Below, in pieces: positions 14,136 through 21,155 of a stretch of DNA of 27,704 bases. Under the pieces are notes generated by a model, which was given only the letters and a program-made list of their open reading frames with translations, was not told the origin of the DNA and ran no database searches. The stretch is from positions 1 through 27,704 of the forward strand of contig NZ_JBHTMU010000048.1 in NCBI RefSeq assembly GCF_042679605.1, written 5' to 3'. A program made the position numbers and the translations under genes. Source of the DNA: Litorisediminicola beolgyonensis. Its GTDB lineage: Bacteria; Pseudomonadota; Alphaproteobacteria; Rhodobacterales; Rhodobacteraceae. Every line of letters begins with the position of its first letter. Position 1 is the stretch's first letter.

Positions 14136-14741
14136 ATGTTCTACCGCCCCGAAGACGGCCACGGCCTGCCGCACAACCCGTTCAACGCCATCGTGACCCC
14201 GCGCCCGATCGGCTGGATCTCGACGCGCGGGGCCGATGGCTCCGAAAACCTCGCGCCCTATTCCTTCTTCAACGCGGTCGCCTACACCCCGCCGCAGGTG
14301 ATCTTCTCGTCGACCTCCGCAAAGGAGGATCGGGGCGACACCAAGGACAGTCTCGCCAATATCCGCGAAACGGGCGTTTTCTGCGCCAATATCGTGTCCT
14401 ACGAGCTGCGCGACATGATGAACCAGAGCTCGGGCCCCTGGCCCAAGGAAACCGACGAGTTCGAGCTGACCGGGCTCGAGCGCGCCGAGTGCGAGACCAT
14501 CGCCTGTTCGCGCGTGGTGGCCGCGCCCGCCTCGCTCGAATGCCGCATGACCCAGATCATCAAGCTCGAGGGCGAGAGCAATTTCCTGACGATCGGCACG
14601 GTGACGGGCGTGCATATGCGCGACGACTGCCTTGTGGATGGGGTGTTCGACGTGCTGACCTTCAACCCGCTGACCCGCATGGGCTACCGCGATTACTCGG
14701 TCATCCGCGAGAAATTCTCGCTCAAGCGCCCGGGCGACTGA
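14136..14741 (+). CDS. Flavin reductase-like FMN-binding protein
   Basis: A 201-residue protein of the flavin-reductase-like (split-barrel) family. FMN-binding hallmarks are TPRPIGWISTRGADGSENLAPYSFFNAV (21-48) and the later DSLANIRETGVFCANIVS. Members reduce flavin with NAD(P)H or act as FMN-dependent oxidoreductases; the exact reaction is not visible. ATG follows AGGAGAGAGCG. The stop overlaps the start of the next flavoprotein gene (ATGA at 14741), so the two are coupled, suggesting they work on related substrates. Confidence 0.9.
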   Translation: MFYRPEDGHGLPHNPFNAIVTPRPIGWISTRGADGSENLAPYSFFNAVAYTPPQVIFSSTSAKEDRGDTKDSLANIRETGVFCANIVSYELRDMMNQSSGPWPKETDEFELTGLERAECETIACSRVVAAPASLECRMTQIIKLEGESNFLTIGTVTGVHMRDDCLVDGVFDVLTFNPLTRMGYRDYSVIREKFSLKRPGD

Positions 14742-15343
14742 TGACGCCGGTCACGGATGTCGCCGCGCTCGAGGCGCTCTACCCGCCCGCGAACCCTGCG
14801 TCGCTCGACAAGGTCGCGGACCATCTGACGCCGCTCTACCGCGACTGGATCGGAGCCTCGCGCTTCGCGATCCTGTCGACGGTGGGACCTGAAGGCACCG
14901 ATGCCAGCCCGCGCGGCGAGGATGGCCCCGTCGCCCGGATCGAGGATGCGCGCACCCTCGCCCTGCCCGATTGGCGCGGAAACAACCGGCTCGATTCGCT
15001 GCGAAACATCCTGCGCGACGGTCGCGCCAGCCTGATGTTTCTTGTGCCCGGCAGCCAGAACGTGGTGCGGGTGAACGGCCGGGCGGTGGTCACGGCGGAC
15101 GCGGCGGTCTGCGCCTCGTTCGAGCGCGACGGCAAACGCCCCGCGACCGTGATCGTCTTTACGGTCGGCGAGGTCTATTTCCAATGCGCCAAGGCGGTGA
15201 TGCGCTCGGCCCTCTGGACCTCGGGCGACCGGTCCGGCGATCTGCCGAGCGCCGGCGATTTCTTGCGTGAGGCGAAGGACGGCTTCGACGCGGAGCGCTA
15301 CGACCGCGACTATCCGAGCCACGCCCGCGAGACCCTCTGGTAG
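14741..15343 (+). CDS. PPOX-type FMN-dependent flavoprotein
   Basis: A 200-residue pyridoxamine 5'-phosphate oxidase-like split-barrel protein, close to what is called the MSMEG_1061 group. The diagnostic run is FAILSTVGPEGTDASPRGEDGPVARIED (42-69), then LPDWRGNNRLDSLRNIL (75-91), FLVPGSQNVVRVNGRA (100-115), and a C-terminal CAKAVMRSALW. Related proteins bind FMN or F420 and reduce or oxidise small molecules. Its ATG overlaps the stop of the flavin reductase gene, making a two-gene operon of FMN proteins. Confidence 0.9.
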   Translation: MTPVTDVAALEALYPPANPASLDKVADHLTPLYRDWIGASRFAILSTVGPEGTDASPRGEDGPVARIEDARTLALPDWRGNNRLDSLRNILRDGRASLMFLVPGSQNVVRVNGRAVVTADAAVCASFERDGKRPATVIVFTVGEVYFQCAKAVMRSALWTSGDRSGDLPSAGDFLREAKDGFDAERYDRDYPSHARETLW

Positions 15344-15374
15344 AGCCGCTCCGGGCGCGTCCGCGACCGGAAAC

Positions 15375-15407
15375 TGTACAGATGTTTCGCTGCGAAACAT
15401 CTGTGCA
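15375..15407. promoter_or_regulatory. 33-nt inverted repeat upstream of the CatB-like gene
   Basis: TGTACAGATGTTTCG (15375-15389) pairs with CGAAACATCTGTGCA (15393-15407). That is 14 Watson-Crick pairs and one G-T across the loop CTG, and the inner 12 pairs are perfect. No T tract follows, which argues against an ordinary terminator of the flavoprotein operon ending 32 bases earlier. It could be an operator for a dimeric regulator or an RNA hairpin. Confidence 0.55.
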
Positions 15408-15485
15408 TGTCCGCCGTTTCGGCGCCGGGCGTTCGCTTGCGGGGACGGTCATGCTAAAGACGGGGCCTCACCGATGGAGGGAGCC

Positions 15486-15503
15486 ATGGACCAGCACCTT
15501 TGA
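15486..15503 (+). CDS. Putative leader peptide MDQHL
   Basis: A five-codon frame, ATG to TGA, preceded by GGAGG (15476-15480) at ideal spacing. An in-frame ATG at 15474 would make it nine residues (MEGAMDQHL). It ends 38 bases before the CatB-like start. The stop codon lies in the 5' arm of a stem that would cover the downstream gene's Shine-Dalgarno. It may be a regulatory leader; it may also be chance. Confidence 0.35.
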   Translation: MDQHL

Positions 15504-15533
15504 AAAGACAGACCTGACCTGACTTTCCAAAGG
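15497..15533 (+). promoter_or_regulatory. Shine-Dalgarno-sequestering stem in the CatB-like leader
   Basis: CCTTTGAAAAG (15497-15507) pairs with CTTTCCAAAGG (15523-15533), 10 of 11 positions, with a 15-base loop. The 3' arm contains most of the Shine-Dalgarno AAAGGAG (15529-15535) of the gene starting at 15542. A ribosome at the end of the upstream mini-ORF would open it. Confidence 0.4.
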
Positions 15534-15541
15534 AGTTTCCC

Positions 15542-16183
15542 ATGCCCGGCCTCCCCGACGCCTCGCGCGTCCATCCCATCATCCTGCCCGACGGAACCCC
15601 GCATCTCGGCACCGTGCATCTCGCGCGCGTCGCGGATCATCCCAGATTGCGCGTCGGCGATTTCACCTATGCCTCCGATTTCGATCCGCCGCCCGAGGAC
15701 GGCTGGGTCGCGCGCCTTGCGCCCTATCTCTTCGATTTCGCGGAGGAGGAGCTGGTGATCGGCAAGTTCTGCCAGATCGCCCATGGCGTGCGCTTCATCG
15801 GCGCCGCGGCGAACCATGCGACGCGCGGGATCTCCACCTACCCCTTCGCCGTGTTCGATCCAGATCGCATGCAAGGCTATGCCCCGGACAGCCGCGACAC
15901 CGTGGTCGGCCACGACGTCTGGCTGGGCTACAACGCGCTGGTCCTGCCCGGAGCGAAGATCGGCAATGGCGTGGTCGTCGGCGCGGGTGCCGTCGTGCGC
16001 GGCGAGGTGCCCGATTACGCAGTCGTCACCGGCAACCCGGCGCATATGGTGCGGATGCGCTTTTCCCCGGACGAGATCGAGACGCTCAACGCCCTTGCCT
16101 GGTGGGATTGGGAGCCCGCGCGGATCGAAGCCGCCCGTCCGGCGCTGGAAGCGGCAGATGTGGCGGCACTCGCGCGGCTCTGA
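15542..16183 (+). CDS. CatB/Vat-like hexapeptide O-acetyltransferase
   Basis: A 213-residue left-handed beta-helix (hexapeptide-repeat) acetyltransferase. The hexapeptide coils run from LVIGKFCQIAHGVRFIGAAA (71-90) through VVGHDVWLGYNALVLPGAKIGNGVVVGAGAVV (121-152). The catalytic-histidine region NHATRGISTYPF has H92. The C-terminus has the WWDW (187-190) that follows the helix in xenobiotic acetyltransferases. Characterised relatives acetylate chloramphenicol or streptogramins, but most environmental members have unknown acceptors, so a resistance role is only a possibility. Its leader (15375-15541) has an inverted repeat, a mini-ORF and a sequestering stem. A bidirectional hairpin follows. 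Confidence 0.9.
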   Translation: MPGLPDASRVHPIILPDGTPHLGTVHLARVADHPRLRVGDFTYASDFDPPPEDGWVARLAPYLFDFAEEELVIGKFCQIAHGVRFIGAAANHATRGISTYPFAVFDPDRMQGYAPDSRDTVVGHDVWLGYNALVLPGAKIGNGVVVGAGAVVRGEVPDYAVVTGNPAHMVRMRFSPDEIETLNALAWWDWEPARIEAARPALEAADVAALARL

Positions 16184-16227
16184 CGGTCTCGCCCCGGCAC
16201 CCTCCTGAGGGCGCCGGGGCGAGACCG
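16184..16227. terminator. Bidirectional hairpin terminator between convergent genes
   Basis: CGGTCTCGCCCCGGC (16184-16198) pairs perfectly with GCCGGGGCGAGACCG (16213-16227). The loop itself holds CCCTC/GAGGG. It starts right after the CatB-like stop and ends two bases before the SulP stop codon, so it separates the two convergent transcripts. There is no T tract, so it may act with Rho or as a 3'-end stabiliser. Confidence 0.75.
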
Positions 16228-16229
16228 CC

Positions 16230-17855
16230 TCAATGCCCGCCGATGATCCCGGTGCGCACGCCGTAATCCACGGCCAGCGCGTAATCGGGGTCGTCATCGG
16301 CATCGACGACGAGATTGCCTGCCTTTTTCAGAAGACGGTGGCAGTCGCGGCTCAGATGGCGCAGCTGGACGGTCTTGCCCTGCGCCTCGTATTTCCCGGC
16401 AAGCGCCTCGATGGCCTGAAGCGCCGACTGGTCCACCACCCGGCTCTGGTCGAAATCGACGACGACCAGCGCCGGATCGCCCTCGGGGTCGAAAAGCTCC
16501 ACGAAGCCTTCGGCGGAGCCGAAGAAGAGCGGTCCTTCGATCTCGTAGATCTTGGCGCCCTCGGGCGTGGTGTGCGTGCGGGCGCGGATGCGTCGCGCGT
16601 TGTTCCACGCATAGGCCAGCGCCGAGACGATCACGCCGACGACCACCGCGACCGCGAGGTCCTCGAGCACGGTCACGACGGTCACGAGAACGATCACGAA
16701 GGCATCGGTCAGCGGCACGCGCGCGAGGATCCTGAGTGAATTCCACGCGAAGGTGCCGATCACCACCATGAACATCACGCCGACGAGCGCCGCGAGCGGG
16801 ATCAGCTCGATCGCGGGCGCGGCCACGAGGATGAAGGCCAGGAGAAAGAGCGCCGCGGCGATCCCGGCGATCCGGGTGCGGCCGCCGGATTTCACGTTGA
16901 TCATCGACTGGCCGATCATCGCGCAGCCGCCCATGCCGCCGAAGAACCCGGTGACGGTGTTGGCGAGGCCCTGCGCGATGCATTCCTGGCTCGCGCCGCC
17001 GCGCTGGCCGGTCATGTCGCCGACGAGGTTCAGCGTCAGCAGGCTTTCGATCAGGCCGATGGCGGCAAGGATGACCGCATAGGGCAGGATGATCTCGAAG
17101 GTCTCGAGCGTCAGCGGCACCATCGGGATGTGGAAGCTCGGCAGCCCGCCCTGGATCGAGGCCAGATCGCCGACCCGCGGCACCTCGATCCCGAAGCCGA
17201 TCACCAGCGCGGCGGTCACCCCGATGCCCGCGAGCGGTGCGGGAATGATGTTGGTGACCTTGGGCAGGAGCCAGATCACCGCCATGGTCAGCGCGACGAG
17301 CGCGAGCATCGGGATCATCGTCTCGGCCGGGAGCCACCGGCCTCCGGATGCGCCATGGCCCGTCAACTCGGCCGAGCCCGGCACCTGGAACTGCGAGAGC
17401 TGCGCAAGGAAGATCACGATGGCGAGCCCGTTGACGAAGCCGAGCATCACCGGATGGGGCACCAGCCGGATGAATTTGCCCCAGCGCAAGAGCCCCGCGG
17501 CGATCTGAAGAACGCCCATCAACACCACGGTCGCAAAGAGATATTCGACGCCGTGCTCGGCGACGAGTGCGACCATGACCACCGCCAGCGCGCCGGTGGC
17601 GCCCGAGATCATCCCCGGCCGACCGCCGATCAGCGCGGTGATGAGACCGACGAGGAAGGCCGCGTAGAGACCCACCAGCGGATGCACACCCGCGACGAAG
17701 GCAAAGGCCACCGCCTCGGGGACAAGCGCCAGCGCCACGGTCAGGCCGGACAAGAGCTCGGTCTTGAGGGTGGCCGGGGTCATCCCGCCCTGCGGCAGGA
17801 GGCGCAGGTCGCTGAGCCCCCGGCTGGCTTTCCGGGCCATCTGGGTTCGGGTCAT
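16230..17855 (-). CDS. SulP-family inorganic anion transporter with STAS domain
   Basis: A 541-residue inner-membrane transporter. The SulP signature LVPEAVAFAFVAGVHPLVGLYAAF is at 44-67, and GMISGATGALAVV follows. Multiple hydrophobic helices continue to about residue 420, and the C-terminal ~100 residues are a STAS domain (ALVVVDFDQSRVVDQSALQAIEAL). SulP proteins carry sulfate, bicarbonate or other anions, often with Na+ or H+. The substrate cannot be fixed here, though similarity to the bicarbonate branch is possible. ATG follows GGAGACCCGAG. It is divergent from a TauE/SafE-type exporter, with a 163-bp shared control region. Confidence 0.93.
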   Translation of the reverse strand: MTRTQMARKASRGLSDLRLLPQGGMTPATLKTELLSGLTVALALVPEAVAFAFVAGVHPLVGLYAAFLVGLITALIGGRPGMISGATGALAVVMVALVAEHGVEYLFATVVLMGVLQIAAGLLRWGKFIRLVPHPVMLGFVNGLAIVIFLAQLSQFQVPGSAELTGHGASGGRWLPAETMIPMLALVALTMAVIWLLPKVTNIIPAPLAGIGVTAALVIGFGIEVPRVGDLASIQGGLPSFHIPMVPLTLETFEIILPYAVILAAIGLIESLLTLNLVGDMTGQRGGASQECIAQGLANTVTGFFGGMGGCAMIGQSMINVKSGGRTRIAGIAAALFLLAFILVAAPAIELIPLAALVGVMFMVVIGTFAWNSLRILARVPLTDAFVIVLVTVVTVLEDLAVAVVVGVIVSALAYAWNNARRIRARTHTTPEGAKIYEIEGPLFFGSAEGFVELFDPEGDPALVVVDFDQSRVVDQSALQAIEALAGKYEAQGKTVQLRHLSRDCHRLLKKAGNLVVDADDDPDYALAVDYGVRTGIIGGH

Positions 17856-18018
17856 CTCGGGTCTCCGTCGGATATCAAACCCCGCCCCTACCCCAGGGGC
17901 CGCTCAAGGGCCACCCGGTGCGACCGAAAGCCGCCATGAAAGAGGCGCATGCCGCGCGGTCTGTGCGCGGCCCCGGTCGGCGCTAGATCGCGAGGCGCAT
18001 TGCCCGGAAAGACACCTC

Positions 18019-18759
18019 ATGGACCAGACCCTGCTCCTCGCCCTCGCCGCGCTGATCGTGGGGCTGTCGAAGGGCGGATTGTCCTCGGCGGCGGCGATCG
18101 CGGTGCCGCTTTTGGCACTGTTCATGAACCCCGTCACCGCGGCGGCGACGCTTCTGCCGGTCTTTATCGTCACCGACTGGATCGGGGTCTGGCTCTATCG
18201 CAAGACCTGGTCGGGACGGAACCTCGCCATCCTGATCCCCTCGATGGCGGCGGGCACGCTGATCGCGACGCTGATCACGCCTTACACGCCGGAAAGCGCG
18301 CTCCTGATCTTCACCGGGCTGATCGGCGCCTGGTACATCGCCCGGCGGATCTTCGGCCGCGAGACATCCGAAGCCCGGCCTGCCCGCACCGGTCCGGGGG
18401 TCTTCTGGGGCGTGATCACCGGGATCGCCAGCTTCATCACCCATTCCGGCGCGCCACCGGTTCAGGCGTTCCTCCTGCCGCAGAAGCTTCCGAAGCTCGA
18501 GTTCGCAGGAACCATCGCCATCGCCTTCGCCATCGGCAATCTCATGAAGGTGCCGGGCTATTGGGCGATCGGCCAGCTCGACGGGCTCGACTGGGTCCAG
18601 GTCGCGCTGCTGGCCTGCGTCGGGATCGCGGGCACATTCCTCGGTCGTTGGCTGACCGGCATCCTGCCGGAACGCGGCTACCGGCTTCTGATCGAGACGA
18701 TGCTCGGGGTGCTGTCGGCGGTGCTTCTTTGGAAGGGCGTGGCGATGTGGCTCGGCTGA
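18019..18759 (+). CDS. TauE/SafE (TSUP) family membrane exporter
   Basis: A 246-residue integral membrane protein with about eight hydrophobic segments. The family hallmarks are LALAALIVGLSKGGLSSAAAIAVPLLALFM near the N-terminus and the duplicated GVITGIASFITHSGAPPVQAFLLPQKLPK in the middle. TSUP proteins export sulfite, sulfonates or related organic anions. The ATG at 18019 is chosen because the sequence upstream in frame is Arg/Pro-rich and noise-like, and the family begins just before LALAAL. Its divergent arrangement with SulP may indicate joint control of anion uptake and efflux. Confidence 0.9.
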   Translation: MDQTLLLALAALIVGLSKGGLSSAAAIAVPLLALFMNPVTAAATLLPVFIVTDWIGVWLYRKTWSGRNLAILIPSMAAGTLIATLITPYTPESALLIFTGLIGAWYIARRIFGRETSEARPARTGPGVFWGVITGIASFITHSGAPPVQAFLLPQKLPKLEFAGTIAIAFAIGNLMKVPGYWAIGQLDGLDWVQVALLACVGIAGTFLGRWLTGILPERGYRLLIETMLGVLSAVLLWKGVAMWLG

Positions 18760-18792
18760 GCCGGGCCTTGCGCATCGTGGCGGCGTCCTGCT

Positions 18793-18815
18793 GCGTATTT
18801 GGAAAAAGAAGAAGC
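18793..18815 (+). repeat. Short A-rich intergenic motif, copy 2
   Basis: GCGTATTTG-G-AAAAAGAAGAAGC matches the motif at 10625-10648 except for one or two bases in the middle. It lies 75 bases upstream of mtnP. Confidence 0.5.
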
Positions 18816-18889
18816 CCATGGGGCCGCGCGAGACTTCCCATCCGGCGCGCGGGGCGGCAGTCTCGGGGCAAATCGAGTGGAGGGGCATC

Positions 18890-19762
18890 ATGGGCGACAC
18901 CATCATCGGCATCATCGGCGGCTCGGGCGTCTACGAGATCGACGGGCTCGAGGATGCGGAATGGCAGGTGGTGGACACGCCCTGGGGGCCGCCATCGGAC
19001 GCGCTTCTGACCGGTCGGCTCGGCGGGATGCGCGTGGTCTTTCTACCCCGGCACGGGCGCGGGCATGTGCATAGTCCTTCGGACGTGCCCTACCGCGCCA
19101 ATATAGATGCGCTGAAGCGGCTTGGGGTGACGGACCTTGTGTCGGTCTCGGCCTGCGGATCGTTCCGCGAAGAGATGGCGCCGGGGGATTTCGTGCTGGT
19201 CGACCAGTTCATCGACCGCACCGTGGCGCGCCCGAAGAGCTTCTTCGCCTCGGGCTGCGTGGCGCATGTTTCTCTGGCGCATCCGACCTGCGACCGGCTG
19301 CGCGGCGCGGTGACCCGGGCGGCGGAGGCTGCGGGCGTCACGCTCCATGCGCGCGGCACTTATTTGGCGATGGAGGGGCCGCAATTCTCTACGCTGGCGG
19401 AAAGCGAGATGTATCGCGGGCATTGGGGCGCGGACGTGATCGGGATGACCAACATGCCCGAGGCGCGGCTCGCGCGGGAGGCCGAGCTTTGCTACGCGCC
19501 CATCGCCATGGTCACCGATTACGACTGCTGGCACGAGGCTCACGGCGCGGTGGACGTGGCCGAGGTAATCCGGGTGCTGACGGCCAACGCCTCGGCGGCC
19601 AAAGCGCTGGTCAAGGCGCTGCCGGGTGCGCTCGGGGCGCGCGAGACACCCTGCCCCGCGGGCTGCGACCGGGCGCTCGAGCACGCGATCATGACTGCGC
19701 CAACGATGCGCGACGCGGCCCTCGTCGAAAAGCTGGACGCGGTCGCGGGCCGCGTGCTCTGA
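18890..19762 (+). CDS. mtnP: S-methyl-5'-thioadenosine phosphorylase
   Basis: A 290-residue nucleoside phosphorylase that splits methylthioadenosine, a by-product of polyamine and acyl-homoserine-lactone synthesis, into adenine and methylthioribose-1-phosphate. Motifs seen are IIGGSGVYEI (8-17), PRHGRGH (53-59), SACGSFREE (87-95), the signature AMEGPQFSTLAES (160-172), GMTNMPEA and VTDYDCWHE (208-216), the last being typical of MTAP rather than purine nucleoside phosphorylase. ATG 18890 follows GGAGGGGCATC. The adenine product feeds Apt, whose gene follows after 25 bases, making a salvage operon. Confidence 0.95.
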   Translation: MGDTIIGIIGGSGVYEIDGLEDAEWQVVDTPWGPPSDALLTGRLGGMRVVFLPRHGRGHVHSPSDVPYRANIDALKRLGVTDLVSVSACGSFREEMAPGDFVLVDQFIDRTVARPKSFFASGCVAHVSLAHPTCDRLRGAVTRAAEAAGVTLHARGTYLAMEGPQFSTLAESEMYRGHWGADVIGMTNMPEARLAREAELCYAPIAMVTDYDCWHEAHGAVDVAEVIRVLTANASAAKALVKALPGALGARETPCPAGCDRALEHAIMTAPTMRDAALVEKLDAVAGRVL

Positions 19763-19787
19763 TCTGCCTGAGCGCAAGGAGCCCCAG

Positions 19788-20318
19788 ATGAAGACCGTCC
19801 GCGACTATATCCGCACCATTCCCGATTTCCCCGAAAAGGGCGTCATGTTCCGCGACGTGACCACGCTCTTCGGCAATGCCCGCGGTTTCCGCATGGCGGT
19901 GGACCAGCTGCTGCATCCCTATGCCGGGCTGCGCTTCGACAAGGTCGTCGCGCTCGATGCGCGGGGCTTCATCCTGGGCGGCGCGGTGGCGCACCAGCTC
20001 TCGGCGGGGTTCGTGCCGATCCGCAAGAAGGGCAAGCTGCCCTTCGCGACGCTGGAGGAGGAATACCAGCTCGAATACGGGCAGGCGGTCGTGGAGATCC
20101 ACGAAGACGCGATCGAGCCCGGCGAAAAGGTGCTTCTGGTCGACGATCTTCTGGCCACGGGCGGGACCGCGGCAGCGGGGATCCGGCTGATCGAACGGCT
20201 GGGCGGCGAGATCATCGGCTGCGCCTTCATCATCGACCTGCCAGATCTCGGCGGGCGGGCGCGGCTGGAGGAGCTCGGGATGAGCGTTCATGCGCTCTGC
20301 AGCTTCGAGGGGGAATGA
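19788..20318 (+). CDS. apt: Adenine phosphoribosyltransferase
   Basis: A 176-residue enzyme converting adenine and PRPP to AMP. The N-terminal MKTVRDYIRTIPDFPEKGVMFRDVT is nearly diagnostic, DARGFILGGAVA is at 57-68, and the PRPP-binding loop VLLVDDLLATGGT is at 115-127. Length matches the family. The Shine-Dalgarno AAGGAG is well placed. It lies 25 bases after mtnP and recycles the adenine released by that enzyme. Confidence 0.96.
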   Translation: MKTVRDYIRTIPDFPEKGVMFRDVTTLFGNARGFRMAVDQLLHPYAGLRFDKVVALDARGFILGGAVAHQLSAGFVPIRKKGKLPFATLEEEYQLEYGQAVVEIHEDAIEPGEKVLLVDDLLATGGTAAAGIRLIERLGGEIIGCAFIIDLPDLGGRARLEELGMSVHALCSFEGE

Positions 20319-20388
20319 TCGGCGCATGGTCTCGGGATTTGAGACGGGCGCCGCGCGTAGACGGGCTGCGGATAAATAGCTGTAACGG

Positions 20389-20509
20389 ATGAAAACTTTT
20401 CATACCGCACGGTCCACGGGACCGTGCCGAAATGACCAATCACTTGTCGGTAGACACGTGCGATCTTGCCGCACCGCCCGAGGATCGAAAACGATCGCTC
20501 GGACGGTGC
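20389..20509. repeat. Three inverted repeats between apt and scoB
   Basis: First, ATGAAAA/TTTTCAT around a central C (20389-20403). Second, GCACGGTCC (20407-20415) with GGACCGTGC (20419-20427), loop ACG. Third, a longer imperfect stem in 20471-20509: GCACCG/CGGTGC, CCGAG/CTCGG and GATCG/CGATC with loop AAAA, one mismatch and one bulge. The third is followed by ATTATAATTC on the plus strand and may terminate apt. Since both flanking genes converge here, all three may be terminators, or the stretch may hide a small RNA. Confidence 0.55.
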
Positions 20510-20525
20510 GATTATAATTCTCGGA

Positions 20526-21152
20526 TCAGGCGATCCGCGCTTCGGTCGCCGCGACGGCGTCCTCGCGGGTGACGCCGGGGGCCAGCTCGACGATCTGGAG
20601 GCCGTCCTCGGTCACGTCGAAGACGCCGAGATCGGTGATGATCCGGTCGACGACCCCGGTGCCGGTCAGGGGCAGCGTGCATTCCTTCAGGAGCTTCGAC
20701 TCGCCGTGCTTGTTGGTGTGGTCCATGACCACCACCACGCGGCCGACGCCCGCGACGAGGTCCATCGCGCCGCCCATGCCTTTGACGAGCTTGCCGGGGA
20801 TCATCCAGTTCGCGAGATCGCCGTTCTCGGCCACTTCCATCGCGCCCAGGATCGCCATCGCGATCTTGCCGCCGCGGATCATCCCGAAGCTCATGGCGCT
20901 GTCGAAATAGGCGGTGTGCGGCAGCTCGGTGATGGTCTGCTTGCCGGCATTGATCAGGTCCGGATCCTCGGTGCCCTCGACCGGGAACGGGCCCATGCCG
21001 AGCATGCCGTTCTCCGACTGCAGCGTGACGTTCACGCCCTCGGGGATGTAGTTCGGCACCAGTGTCGGAATGCCGATGCCCAGATTGACATAGGTGCCAT
21101 CCTCGAGCTCCTGCGCCGCTCTCGCGGCCATCTCTTCGCGGCTCCAGCCCAT
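20526..21152 (-). CDS. scoB: 3-oxoacid CoA-transferase subunit B
   Basis: A 208-residue beta subunit of a succinyl-CoA:3-oxoacid (acetoacetate) CoA-transferase, which moves CoA between succinyl-CoA and acetoacetate in ketone-body and polyhydroxybutyrate-derived carbon use. The catalytic glutamate motif is TLQSENGMLGMGP with E47, preceded by NLGIGIPTLVPNYIP (23-37); DHTNKHGESKLLKECTLPLTG is also typical. The start ATG at 21152 is three bases after the stop of the LOV gene, and its Shine-Dalgarno (AAAGGAGAC) lies inside the end of that gene. Its natural partner scoA lies beyond the LOV gene in the same operon, which is unusual. Confidence 0.95.
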   Translation of the reverse strand: MGWSREEMAARAAQELEDGTYVNLGIGIPTLVPNYIPEGVNVTLQSENGMLGMGPFPVEGTEDPDLINAGKQTITELPHTAYFDSAMSFGMIRGGKIAMAILGAMEVAENGDLANWMIPGKLVKGMGGAMDLVAGVGRVVVVMDHTNKHGESKLLKECTLPLTGTGVVDRIITDLGVFDVTEDGLQIVELAPGVTREDAVAATEARIA

Positions 21153-21155
21153 GGC

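Noticed and set aside
15542..16183. Calling the hexapeptide acetyltransferase a chloramphenicol resistance gene
   Set aside because: The fold and catalytic His are shared by many acetyltransferases with other or unknown acceptors; nothing in the sequence fixes the substrate.
17943..18001. Direct repeat GAGGCGCAT in the SulP/TauE control region
   Set aside because: Nine GC-rich bases occurring twice is not convincing in this composition.
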